Of a stretch of DNA of 30,219 nucleotides, positions 1 through 6,550 are shown piece after piece (positions within the stretch are counted from its first letter, which is position 1; each line of letters starts with the position of its first letter). This stretch comes from an uncultured Bacilli bacterium (lineage in GTDB: Bacteria; Bacillota_I; Bacilli_A; RF39; UBA660): contig CAKOPG010000017.1 in assembly GCA_934098745.1 (NCBI GenBank), forward strand, positions 1-30,219, written 5' to 3'. The notes below the pieces were generated by a model. The model saw only the letters and a program-made list of their open reading frames with translations, was not told the origin of the DNA and ran no database searches. A program made the translations under genes and the position numbers.

Positions 1-67
1 TTTTTTTAACATTTTTCTAACTTTTTTTATTTTTTTCTTTATAGCTTGGTATATTATCTTTAATTTG

Positions 68-958
68 CTACTTTTTATTCTTTTTTATTATACTATAAGC
101 TACAATTGTACCTTCTGAAGCGGCTGTCGTTAGTTGATAAACATTTTTCTTGATGACATCTCCACATGCATATACATTCTCTATATTAGTCATACATTCA
201 TCATTAACAATAATAAAGCCTTTATCTTTTTCAACATCAAAGATTTCTCCACTTGGTACACTCCCAATTGATATGAATAGTCCTGTTACATTTATTGTTT
301 TACCAGTATCTAATAAAACACTTGTTAACTTACCATTCTCTATATTATATTCTTTAACATTAGAATTATACACACATTTTATATTTTTGGCGTTTTTTAC
401 TTGTTCGATTAAAGTATGGTCACCTCTAAAAGTTTCACTACGATGAATAATTGTAACTGTTTTAGAAGTTTTAGCTAAATATAAGGCTTCTTCTAAGGCA
501 CTGTTACCTCCTCCAACAACTGCTACATCTTGTCCTTTATATAAATGACCATCACATAAAGCACAATAACTTATACCTTTGCCGATATATCTTTCATCAT
601 CAGTAAATAATTTTTTACTTAATCTTCCGGTAGCAATTACTAAATATTTACACGTGATTGTTTTATTTAAAGTTGTAACTGTCTTTAGTTCTTTTCCTAA
701 ATCTGTTTTTATTACTTTATCAAATAGGTATTCAATATTAAGAGATTCTACCTGCTTATATATTTCGGCAGTTAAATCTGGACCATCTACTTTTAAAAAA
801 CCTGGATAGTTTTCGATTGCTGTAATTTTATTTAATTGTCCCCCTGGAGTACCTTCTTCAATAACTAATGGGTTAAAGCCTCCCCTTTTTAAATAAATGG
901 CAGCTGTCATACCGGCAATACCTGAGCCAATTATAACAACATCATATTGTTCTTTCAT
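68..958 (-). CDS. trxB: Thioredoxin reductase (NADPH, FAD)
   Basis: This flavoenzyme passes electrons from NADPH to thioredoxin in the cytoplasm; a candidate substrate, trxA, lies at 3071-3361. Visible motifs are the FAD-binding GSGIAG at residues 11-16, the redox-active CALC at 132-135 (the family usually has CATC or CAVC), the NADPH-binding VVGGGNSALEEA around 147-158, and a C-terminal YACGDV FAD site. The length of 296 aa is slightly below the usual 305-320. The ATG at 958 overlaps the end of lgt by 17 bases and has AAGGA upstream inside lgt, so it is probably translationally coupled. It is the last gene of the yvlD-like/lgt/trxB operon. Confidence 0.96.
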   Translation of the reverse strand: MKEQYDVVIIGSGIAGMTAAIYLKRGGFNPLVIEEGTPGGQLNKITAIENYPGFLKVDGPDLTAEIYKQVESLNIEYLFDKVIKTDLGKELKTVTTLNKTITCKYLVIATGRLSKKLFTDDERYIGKGISYCALCDGHLYKGQDVAVVGGGNSALEEALYLAKTSKTVTIIHRSETFRGDHTLIEQVKNAKNIKCVYNSNVKEYNIENGKLTSVLLDTGKTINVTGLFISIGSVPSGEIFDVEKDKGFIIVNDECMTNIENVYACGDVIKKNVYQLTTAASEGTIVAYSIIKKNKK

Positions 959-1730
959 TTTTCTTCCTTCTTTCTTTATATATAGTTATAATTATACCTA
1001 TTATACCTATTATTATTAGCAATAAAGAAACTAACTGACTTATTCTTATAGTTCCTAGATATAAGCTATCTGTTCTTAGTCCTTCAATATACATTCTTCC
1101 TATTCCATACCAAAGAAAATAACAAAATGTTAAAATATTATATTTTCTTTTGGTCATTTTCCTTATTATTATAAGAATGATAAAGCCTAGTAAGCACCAA
1201 AGAGACTCATATAAAAATGTCGGATGATAATATAAACCATTAATGTACATACCTTTTATGATAAATTTTGGAATATGAAGTTTTTCTAAAAATGATAAAG
1301 AAACTATTCTTCCATGAGCTTCTTGATTAAAGAAATTACCCCATCTACCTATGGCTTGAGCTAAAATTAATCCAGGAACAATAATATCGGTTATTTTTAA
1401 TAAGTTTTGATGATATTTTTTAGTATTATATATTATTACTATGAAACCAGCTATAATAGCGCCATATATAGCAAGTCCACCTTCCCAAATACGAAATATT
1501 CCTAACAGATCATAACGATAGGCATCAAAATTAAATATTACATAATATAATCTGGCACCAATTATTCCAAAGATAATCAATTTATATAGTAAGTCTTCAA
1601 AGTAAGTTTTTAGACCGTTTTTTTTACTTTCTTGAAGGGTTAAATATACTCCAATTAAGATAGCTAAGAGCATTGTAATGGAATACCAATATATTTTAAT
1701 GGGGCCAATATTTATTAAAATATTATTCAT
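942..1730 (-). CDS. lgt: Prolipoprotein diacylglyceryl transferase
   Basis: This integral membrane enzyme transfers diacylglycerol from phosphatidylglycerol to the lipobox cysteine of prolipoproteins. The Lgt signature GRWGNFFNQEAHG lies at residues 128-140, and EGGLAIYG at 83-90 matches the second conserved loop, with Tyr where the E. coli enzyme has His. About seven hydrophobic segments span the protein, and 262 aa is normal. A client lipoprotein is encoded in this window at 20801-21385. It follows the yvlD-like gene by two bases and overlaps trxB, which points to one transcript. In B. subtilis hprK lies between yvlD and lgt; it is absent here. Confidence 0.95.
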   Translation of the reverse strand: MNNILINIGPIKIYWYSITMLLAILIGVYLTLQESKKNGLKTYFEDLLYKLIIFGIIGARLYYVIFNFDAYRYDLLGIFRIWEGGLAIYGAIIAGFIVIIYNTKKYHQNLLKITDIIVPGLILAQAIGRWGNFFNQEAHGRIVSLSFLEKLHIPKFIIKGMYINGLYYHPTFLYESLWCLLGFIILIIIRKMTKRKYNILTFCYFLWYGIGRMYIEGLRTDSLYLGTIRISQLVSLLLIIIGIIGIIITIYKERRKKNERTI

Positions 1731-1732
1731 AC

Positions 1733-2215
1733 TTATTTATTTTTCCTTGCAATAATTGGTTTTATGATAAATCCTTCCATTAAAATATTTAAAAATGATA
1801 TAAAGATAGCTATAAAAAATGGCGTTATAAATCCTTCTATGGAAAAATTATTCTTACCTAGGATAAAACTTGTCAAATATAGAATGATGACATTTGATAG
1901 TGGATATAGTAACCCCCAGCTAATCATAGTAATTGGCAAGGTTAAGTAATTTAAAAACGGTTTTATTGTTTGATTTAGGACATAAATAATTATAGCGGCT
2001 AAAAAAGCATATATACCAAAGTGGCTCATATTAATTTTAAGTGATGAAAACAATGATGATACAGTTATTAAGACTATTGCATACCCCAACATGTATATTA
2101 GCCATTCAACAAATTTATTATTTACTAATTTATGATAATTATCTTTATAAACATTTCTTTTTACTTCTTTTATCTCAGCATTATCTGGTGAATCAATAAC
2201 AATTTTTTTCTTCAT
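1733..2215 (-). CDS. YvlD/phage-holin-IV-like membrane protein (PF04020 type)
   Basis: This is a small four-helix membrane protein of unknown function. After a basic N-terminus come four hydrophobic stretches at about residues 38-58, 66-84, 92-118 and 128-152. The pattern of NQTIKPFLNYLTLPITMISWG followed by a late NILMEGFIIKPI is typical of the YvlD family (annotated as phage holin superfamily IV, though it is chromosomal and not a proven holin). An AAAAGGAGATG ribosome binding site precedes the ATG. It heads the operon with lgt and trxB, the neighbourhood yvlD also occupies in Bacillus. The family call is from pattern memory. Confidence 0.75.
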   Translation of the reverse strand: MKKKIVIDSPDNAEIKEVKRNVYKDNYHKLVNNKFVEWLIYMLGYAIVLITVSSLFSSLKINMSHFGIYAFLAAIIIYVLNQTIKPFLNYLTLPITMISWGLLYPLSNVIILYLTSFILGKNNFSIEGFITPFFIAIFISFLNILMEGFIIKPIIARKNK

Positions 2216-2271
2216 AAAAACATCTCCTTTTGGATATTACCTTTTAAAGTTTTTGCTTATTGGTTTTATTA

Positions 2272-2280
2272 ATTATAACA
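2272..2280 (-). promoter_or_regulatory. Extended -10 promoter of the yvlD-like/lgt/trxB operon
   Basis: The minus strand reads TGTTATAAT here, a perfect TATAAT with the TGn extension, about 57 bases before the ATG. No good -35 box is visible, which is usual for extended -10 promoters. The rest of the 2216-2479 gap holds only the rpsP-khpA terminator and AT-rich sequence. Confidence 0.55.
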
Positions 2281-2460
2281 TATTTAAAAGAACAAAAGAT
2301 AAATAATTTAAAATTTATTAAAATTTTGGAAGTAATTCGATTATATTCATACATCTTCAAATAAATTTGTTATAATTTGTATTTTATGTTCTAAGAATAT
2401 CATATTTTAATTAATAAGTCAAGATAAATTAATACATTTGTTTGCTGTTTTTCGCATAGA

Positions 2461-2481
2461 AAAAAGCAGAAACTGCTTTTT
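2461..2481 (-). terminator. Terminator of rpsP-khpA
   Basis: A 9-bp stem (AAAAAGCAG with CTGCTTTTT, 3-base loop) is followed on the minus strand by a T-run. The hairpin starts inside the khpA stop codon. It could also work in the plus direction. Confidence 0.75.
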
Positions 2482-2728
2482 AGTACGAATCTATATTGAT
2501 TTTTACTTTTTTGTTATCTTCTAGAGAAGAAGATGCTTGAACTATTGTTCTGATACTATTGATTATTTTACCATTCTTACCAATTACTTTTCCCATATCA
2601 TCTGTTGAAACAAGAACTTCAATCTGAACAACGTTTTCTTCTTCAGATTCAAATTCTTTAACTGAAACAGATTCAGGATCAGTAACTATTTTTTTGATAA
2701 TGGTTTCTGTTAATGATACTAAATTCAT
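2480..2728 (-). CDS. khpA: KH-domain RNA-binding protein KhpA (YlqC family)
   Basis: This 82-aa protein is essentially a single KH domain. The nucleic-acid-binding GxxG loop is visible as IGKNGK, followed by IINSIRTIVQA. KhpA partners KhpB/Jag in other Firmicutes and is linked to sRNA binding and cell-envelope control. The ATG overlaps the rpsP stop by one base (TAATG), the same rpsP-ylqC coupling seen in Bacillus. The downstream rimM-trmD of that operon is missing, and transcription ends at the hairpin overlapping the stop. Confidence 0.93.
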   Translation of the reverse strand: MNLVSLTETIIKKIVTDPESVSVKEFESEEENVVQIEVLVSTDDMGKVIGKNGKIINSIRTIVQASSSLEDNKKVKINIDSY

Positions 2729-3000
2729 TATTTACCTTGTTTAGATTCATGAAATTTTTTCATGATTCCTGTTTCACTTAATAAATTTCTTACAGTATCA
2801 GTAGGAATAGCTCCTTTTTTTAGCCAAGCAAGAGCTAATTCTTCATTTAACTTTATTTCTGCAGGAGTTACTAGTGGATTATAGGTTCCGATTAATTCGA
2901 TGAATTTACCATCTCTTGGACTTCTAGAATCAGCAACTACTACTCTGTAGAATGGAGCTTTTTTTGCGCCCATTCTTTTTAATCTCATTTTTACTGCCAT
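2728..3000 (-). CDS. rpsP: 30S ribosomal protein S16
   Basis: This small-subunit protein binds 16S rRNA early in assembly. The start AVKMRLKRMGAKKAPFYRVV and the segment FIELIGTYNP are diagnostic of S16, and 90 aa is the usual size. A textbook AAGGAGGAATAAAT precedes the ATG. It has its own consensus promoter at 3027-3055, so it is independent of the upstream trxA, and it is coupled to khpA. Confidence 0.99.
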   Translation of the reverse strand: MAVKMRLKRMGAKKAPFYRVVVADSRSPRDGKFIELIGTYNPLVTPAEIKLNEELALAWLKKGAIPTDTVRNLLSETGIMKKFHESKQGK

Positions 3001-3026
3001 ATTTATTCCTCCTTCACACAGTTAAT

Positions 3027-3055
3027 ATATTATCATATTAAAAATATGCTGTCAA
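3027..3055 (-). promoter_or_regulatory. SigA promoter of rpsP-khpA
   Basis: Minus strand: TTGACA at 3055-3050, a 17-bp spacer, then TAATAT at 3032-3027. Transcription should start about 20 bases before the rpsP ATG. The promoter sits directly behind the trxA stop codon. Confidence 0.85.
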
Positions 3056-3070
3056 CCTTTTTTTGATACA

Positions 3071-3361
3071 CTAATCCAAAAATTTTTCTAATCGTTCTTT
3101 GTCAATAAAGCCAATATTTCTTTTTATTTCTTTGCCTTCATTAAATAGAATGATTGTGGGAATACTCATAACGCCATATTCTCTTGCTAAGTCTTCAAAA
3201 GCATCAACATCTACTTTTATTACTTTAATATCGCTTTCTACTTTTTCTAATACAGGACCTAGCATTTTACATGGTCCACACCAATTAGCATAAAAATCTA
3301 CTAAAACTTTATCTTTAATTAATGAATTAAAGTCTTCCTTTTCTAAATGTATTATTTCCAT
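3071..3361 (-). CDS. trxA: Thioredoxin
   Basis: This cytoplasmic dithiol reductant has the canonical WCGPCK active site (Cys28, Cys31) and the cis-proline loop MSIPTIILF. At 96 aa it is slightly shorter than the usual 103-108. It lies 20 bases after the CvpA-family gene, with rnhC divergent beyond that; in Bacillus the rnhC-zapA-cvpA-polX-mutS2-...-trxA region has the same members with extra genes between. The nearest Shine-Dalgarno (AAAGGA) is about 15 bases before the ATG, longer than ideal, but no better in-frame start is visible. Confidence 0.96.
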   Translation of the reverse strand: MEIIHLEKEDFNSLIKDKVLVDFYANWCGPCKMLGPVLEKVESDIKVIKVDVDAFEDLAREYGVMSIPTIILFNEGKEIKRNIGFIDKERLEKFLD

Positions 3362-3381
3362 ATTATCTTTTATTTTCCTTT

Positions 3382-4089
3382 CTAATATTTATTTAAGAAA
3401 TCTGTATTATCTACTAAAACTTTATTTTTCTTAATTAGTTTTTCAGCTGATTCTTTGGTAATAATTTCATGTTTTAACATTAAATCCATAGCTTCTTCAT
3501 TAATCTCATTGTTTGTTTTGTTGTCTTTATTATCAATTATAGAATATAGATCATTATAGATATCTAGTGTTTTATCAGTATATTTTGACAAAATTGGTGT
3601 ATTCTGCATAATAAACATAGCATTTTTTGATTCATATATTTCTTTAAAGTTAAATACTGGTAATGTTAAGACAAATAGTAAAAGATATACCCAGATATAG
3701 TTTTCTATCATACCGATAATAAGACCTAATATTTTTGATGGAATACTTAAGATAACGGTAGCTTTAAGTATTTTTTCAATGATACCAGTTATACCTAATA
3801 AAACACGATAAACTATTGTTAATACAGATGCGATCATTAGGAAAGCTAGCATTTCATAGAAAACAATATTCAATACTTGAACACCTTTAAATACACCCCA
3901 AAAATCAAAAAATGGTAGATTTTCATAAAAGAAAACTGATAATTTGTTTTTTAAAGCAAAGGAAATAATTACAATAACTACAAGACCAACAATACTTGTT
4001 AATTTTTTTATTGCCCCTTCTTTAAAACCATTTACTCCTCCTAATAGGATTAGAAGAATGATGATGGCATCAACAATGCTTATACTCAT
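3382..4089 (-). CDS. CvpA-family membrane protein
   Basis: This 235-aa membrane protein begins with ISIVDAIIILLILLGGVNGFKEG, the CvpA (colicin V production) family start: a short helix, then a conserved GxxxG turn. Four hydrophobic helices fill roughly residues 5-150 and a charged tail follows. The family's role is poorly defined; in Firmicutes the gene lies beside rnhC/zapA/mutS2, and rnhC is divergent here. A GGAGGG ribosome binding site precedes the ATG, and trxA follows in the same direction. The family call is good; no function is claimed. Confidence 0.8.
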   Translation of the reverse strand: MSISIVDAIIILLILLGGVNGFKEGAIKKLTSIVGLVVIVIISFALKNKLSVFFYENLPFFDFWGVFKGVQVLNIVFYEMLAFLMIASVLTIVYRVLLGITGIIEKILKATVILSIPSKILGLIIGMIENYIWVYLLLFVLTLPVFNFKEIYESKNAMFIMQNTPILSKYTDKTLDIYNDLYSIIDNKDNKTNNEINEEAMDLMLKHEIITKESAEKLIKKNKVLVDNTDFLNKY

Positions 4090-4146
4090 ATAAATCCCTC
4101 CATATGATAATTATATAATAAAATATGATAAAAATAAAGAAAAATG

Positions 4147-4155
4147 TGTTAAAAT
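4147..4155 (+). promoter_or_regulatory. Extended -10 promoter of rnhC
   Basis: TGTTAAAAT on the plus strand fits an extended -10, about 20 bases before the ATG. No convincing -35 is present. Confidence 0.4.
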
Positions 4156-4174
4156 GGATTTGAGGTGTTAACAT

Positions 4175-5116
4175 ATGGCAAATAAAGTTATTACAAAAGT
4201 ATTAGTTGTTAGTGAAAAAACTAAAGAGATGATGGTAGATTATTTTTCAGAATTTAAGCGTGATAAAACACCACAGTATGCAATTTTGCAGGCTGATGAT
4301 GGAGATACAGTAGTTACATTATATCAATCTGGAAAAGCTGTTTTTCAAGGAAGAGATGCCGATTTAGCTGCTGATTTTTGGATTGAAACCGAAAAAATTA
4401 ATTCTGGTAAGGCGGTAGTAACAAGCAGTGATGAAGCGAAGAAAAAACAAGAAGAAACAAGAAAAATTCCTCTTAGAATTAGTTCTGTTGGTAGTGATGA
4501 GGTGGGAACTGGTGATTTTTTTGGACCCATTGTAGTTACAGCGTCTTATGTGGCTAAGAGTAATGTTGACTTTCTTTTGGAACTTGGAGTGAAAGATTCT
4601 AAAAAAATGAGTGATACAGAAATTAAAAGAGTTGTTCCAGAAATTATTAAACGTATTCCTTATAATACTTTTGTGTTGAGCAATAAACAGTATAATGAAC
4701 TATATGGTAGTGAAATGAATATGAATAAAATGAAGGCTGTTTTACACAATAAAGTTTTATCAGCTTTTGCCAATAAGGAAAAATATCCATATGATTATAT
4801 TGTAGTTGATCAATTTGAAAATCCCAAGAGCTATTATGCACACTTAAAGGAAGCTAAATTTAAGGTATATGGTATTACTTTTTTGACTAAAGGTGAAGAT
4901 CAATGCTTGGCTGTAGCAGTCTCTTCTTTAATAAGCAGGTATATATTTTTACAAGAGATGGATAAGATTAGCAAAAGTTTAAATATGAATTTACCTAAAG
5001 GAGCAAATGATTTGGTAGATAAAGCTGCTAGAGATATAGTTAATCTTTATGGAAAAGATAAGCTTACAGAGGTTGCTAAACTTAATTTTAAAAATACCGA
5101 AAGAGTTTTAAAATAA
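4175..5116 (+). CDS. rnhC: Ribonuclease HIII
   Basis: This enzyme removes RNA from RNA-DNA hybrids, mainly R-loops, using metal ions. The catalytic motif GSDEVGTGDFFGP contains Asp108 and Glu109, and VVDQF supplies another acidic residue at Asp212. The roughly 90-residue N-terminal TBP-like substrate-binding domain separates RNase HIII from HII, and 313 aa is typical. A GAGGTG site lies before the ATG. It is divergent from the CvpA-family gene and ends at its own terminator. Confidence 0.97.
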   Translation: MANKVITKVLVVSEKTKEMMVDYFSEFKRDKTPQYAILQADDGDTVVTLYQSGKAVFQGRDADLAADFWIETEKINSGKAVVTSSDEAKKKQEETRKIPLRISSVGSDEVGTGDFFGPIVVTASYVAKSNVDFLLELGVKDSKKMSDTEIKRVVPEIIKRIPYNTFVLSNKQYNELYGSEMNMNKMKAVLHNKVLSAFANKEKYPYDYIVVDQFENPKSYYAHLKEAKFKVYGITFLTKGEDQCLAVAVSSLISRYIFLQEMDKISKSLNMNLPKGANDLVDKAARDIVNLYGKDKLTEVAKLNFKNTERVLK

Positions 5117-5132
5117 TTGTTAAAATAATTGC

Positions 5133-5157
5133 AAGGTTTTAATAACCTTCTTTTTTT
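5133..5157 (+). terminator. Terminator of rnhC
   Basis: AAGGTT, a five-base loop and AACCTT are followed by a T-run (5150-5157), 16 bases past the rnhC stop. Confidence 0.8.
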
Positions 5158-5193
5158 ATGGTGATTTCTTTTTAGTGGCCACCGACAGGATGA

Positions 5194-6237
5194 TTATATC
5201 TTTTCTTTATTTTGAGGATGATAGGTAAAGCTTAAAATAATGATGCCAACTAATAAAATGTAAAGACTTGTTAATAAATTTACTTTGAAAAGATAAAAAA
5301 CTATTAAAATTGTAGCTCTTACTATGCAAAAGATTGTTTCACTAATTATTAGATAACCAGTACTAAGTTTATGATTGTTATATAAATTCATGGTACTTAC
5401 TAATTCGTTTGTCTTAATCCCCATTCCTTCAAAAAACGCTAGAACAAGAAGAAAATTTTTGTTTTGTGTACTTAATTTTAGAAAAAGCACTAGGGAAAAA
5501 ATAAGATTTAGATATTTATAGTTTTTGGTAAGATTTATTTTCTTAGAAATGATATATAAATAAATAATTGAGGCTATATTTAAGATAATATTAAATATTC
5601 CTACATAAGTAATTTTAGTTGATAAAAGATATAGGTATAATGGTTCAAGGAGAAGAAAGATAATTTTAAATTGATCAAATATAAAGAAGAGAATTTTTTC
5701 TTTACTAATATGCTTAGGGTATATAATTTTACGACTTTTATCTGTTTTTAAGAAAATAGCAGGAATAGCTCCAATTATAGATATAATTATTAGGTATAAT
5801 AAATTAATCTTTTTAATAGCTAGGAAAGATGATACAAGAGTTGCTAAGTAAGTTAGGATTAATACATGAGTTATTTCTTTTTGTTTTGGAAGTAAATTTA
5901 TGCCATAATAATGTTTTATGGGATGGTAGGTAAACATTGAAAGAGATAGGCTTAAAGCTATAATATATGGATTTTTATTATTTCTTAAGATATAAAAAGA
6001 TAAACCAGTAAAGATAGATGAGATAATTAAGATATATTTGTAACCAATACGATTACCTATTTTTAAACTCATGGCACTTACAAAGGATCCAAAGAAATAA
6101 ACTAAGGCATAAATATATATAATTTTTTCGATAGATATCTTTTGTTGATATAAGTAAATAACGGAATATATGTCAATTATATTCCTAGTAAATGTTGATA
6201 TAAAAATATATTTATTATAATTTTTTAAATTTTTCAT
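5194..6237 (-). CDS. MFS-like integral membrane transporter, substrate unknown
   Basis: This 347-aa protein is almost wholly hydrophobic, with about ten predicted membrane helices. A loop reading MSLKIGNRIGYKYILIISSI between helices 2 and 3 resembles MFS motif A (G-x-x-x-D-R-x-G-[RK]) in weakened form. Together these suggest a degenerate or small major facilitator. The substrate cannot be told. No Shine-Dalgarno is visible before the ATG and no better alternative start was found. It is a single-gene unit behind the alaS terminator region and converges with rnhC. Confidence 0.55.
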   Translation of the reverse strand: MKNLKNYNKYIFISTFTRNIIDIYSVIYLYQQKISIEKIIYIYALVYFFGSFVSAMSLKIGNRIGYKYILIISSIFTGLSFYILRNNKNPYIIALSLSLSMFTYHPIKHYYGINLLPKQKEITHVLILTYLATLVSSFLAIKKINLLYLIIISIIGAIPAIFLKTDKSRKIIYPKHISKEKILFFIFDQFKIIFLLLEPLYLYLLSTKITYVGIFNIILNIASIIYLYIISKKINLTKNYKYLNLIFSLVLFLKLSTQNKNFLLVLAFFEGMGIKTNELVSTMNLYNNHKLSTGYLIISETIFCIVRATILIVFYLFKVNLLTSLYILLVGIIILSFTYHPQNKEKI

Positions 6238-6550
6238 ATTACTATTATGGTTGTTTTTAAAAAAACTATTTATATAGAAAAGGCTATTAATAAAAAATGT
6301 TATGAATGTAAACAGTTAATAAGAATTTGTTATAAATGAAAAAGCGAGAGCAGATTAGCACTCACTTGTTCAAAATTTTTTATCGTTATTTGGGGTTATA
6401 CCCACTATTTGGCAGAAAGCCATTTATTATTAGTTACACTTACTGTTTGGTAAAGATTTCAGGATAATTATTAACATTTTTCAAGATTTTTTATCATTAA
6501 TTTGGTTACTTTATACTTTTTTTTAGTGAAGTAATAAGGGGATTTAATTT
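6238..6550 (-). other. Gene-free gap between alaS and the MFS-like gene, with three hairpins
   Basis: No open frame or known RNA was recognised in these 313 bases. Reading the minus strand from alaS, small hairpins appear at TGGC-TTTCT-GCCA (about 6409-6422) and GGGT-ATA-ACCC (about 6393-6403), then a terminator-like hairpin at 6342-6367. A weak promoter (TTTACA, 17 bp, TAATAG) lies between that hairpin and the MFS-like gene. The hairpins could be the alaS 3' end, a small RNA, or an attenuator-type leader for the transporter; the sequence alone does not decide. Confidence 0.4.
6337..6367 (-). terminator. Probable terminator downstream of cmk-alaS
   Basis: On the minus strand AAGTGAGTGC, loop TAATCT and GCTCTCGCTT form a 10-position stem with one G-U pair and one mismatch, followed by TTTTT. 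The G-U pair makes it more stable on the minus strand. It lies about 180 bases past the alaS stop. Confidence 0.6.

Noticed and set aside
1..67. Possible further gene at the left edge
   Set aside because: Only AT-rich sequence with T-runs is visible; no frame or motif can be supported in 67 bases.
1733..2215. Phage holin as a sign of a prophage
   Set aside because: The YvlD family is chromosomal and the gene is in a conserved operon with lgt; no other phage gene is nearby.
2371..2481. Plus-strand small RNA from TGTTATAAT near 2368 to the hairpin at 2461-2481
   Set aside because: There is no -35 box, and the hairpin is fully explained as the khpA terminator; nothing else supports a transcript.
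3099..3293. Open frames opposite conserved genes, for example opposite trxA, cmk and tkt
   Set aside because: They lack ribosome binding sites and recognisable content, and lie antisense to strongly conserved proteins.
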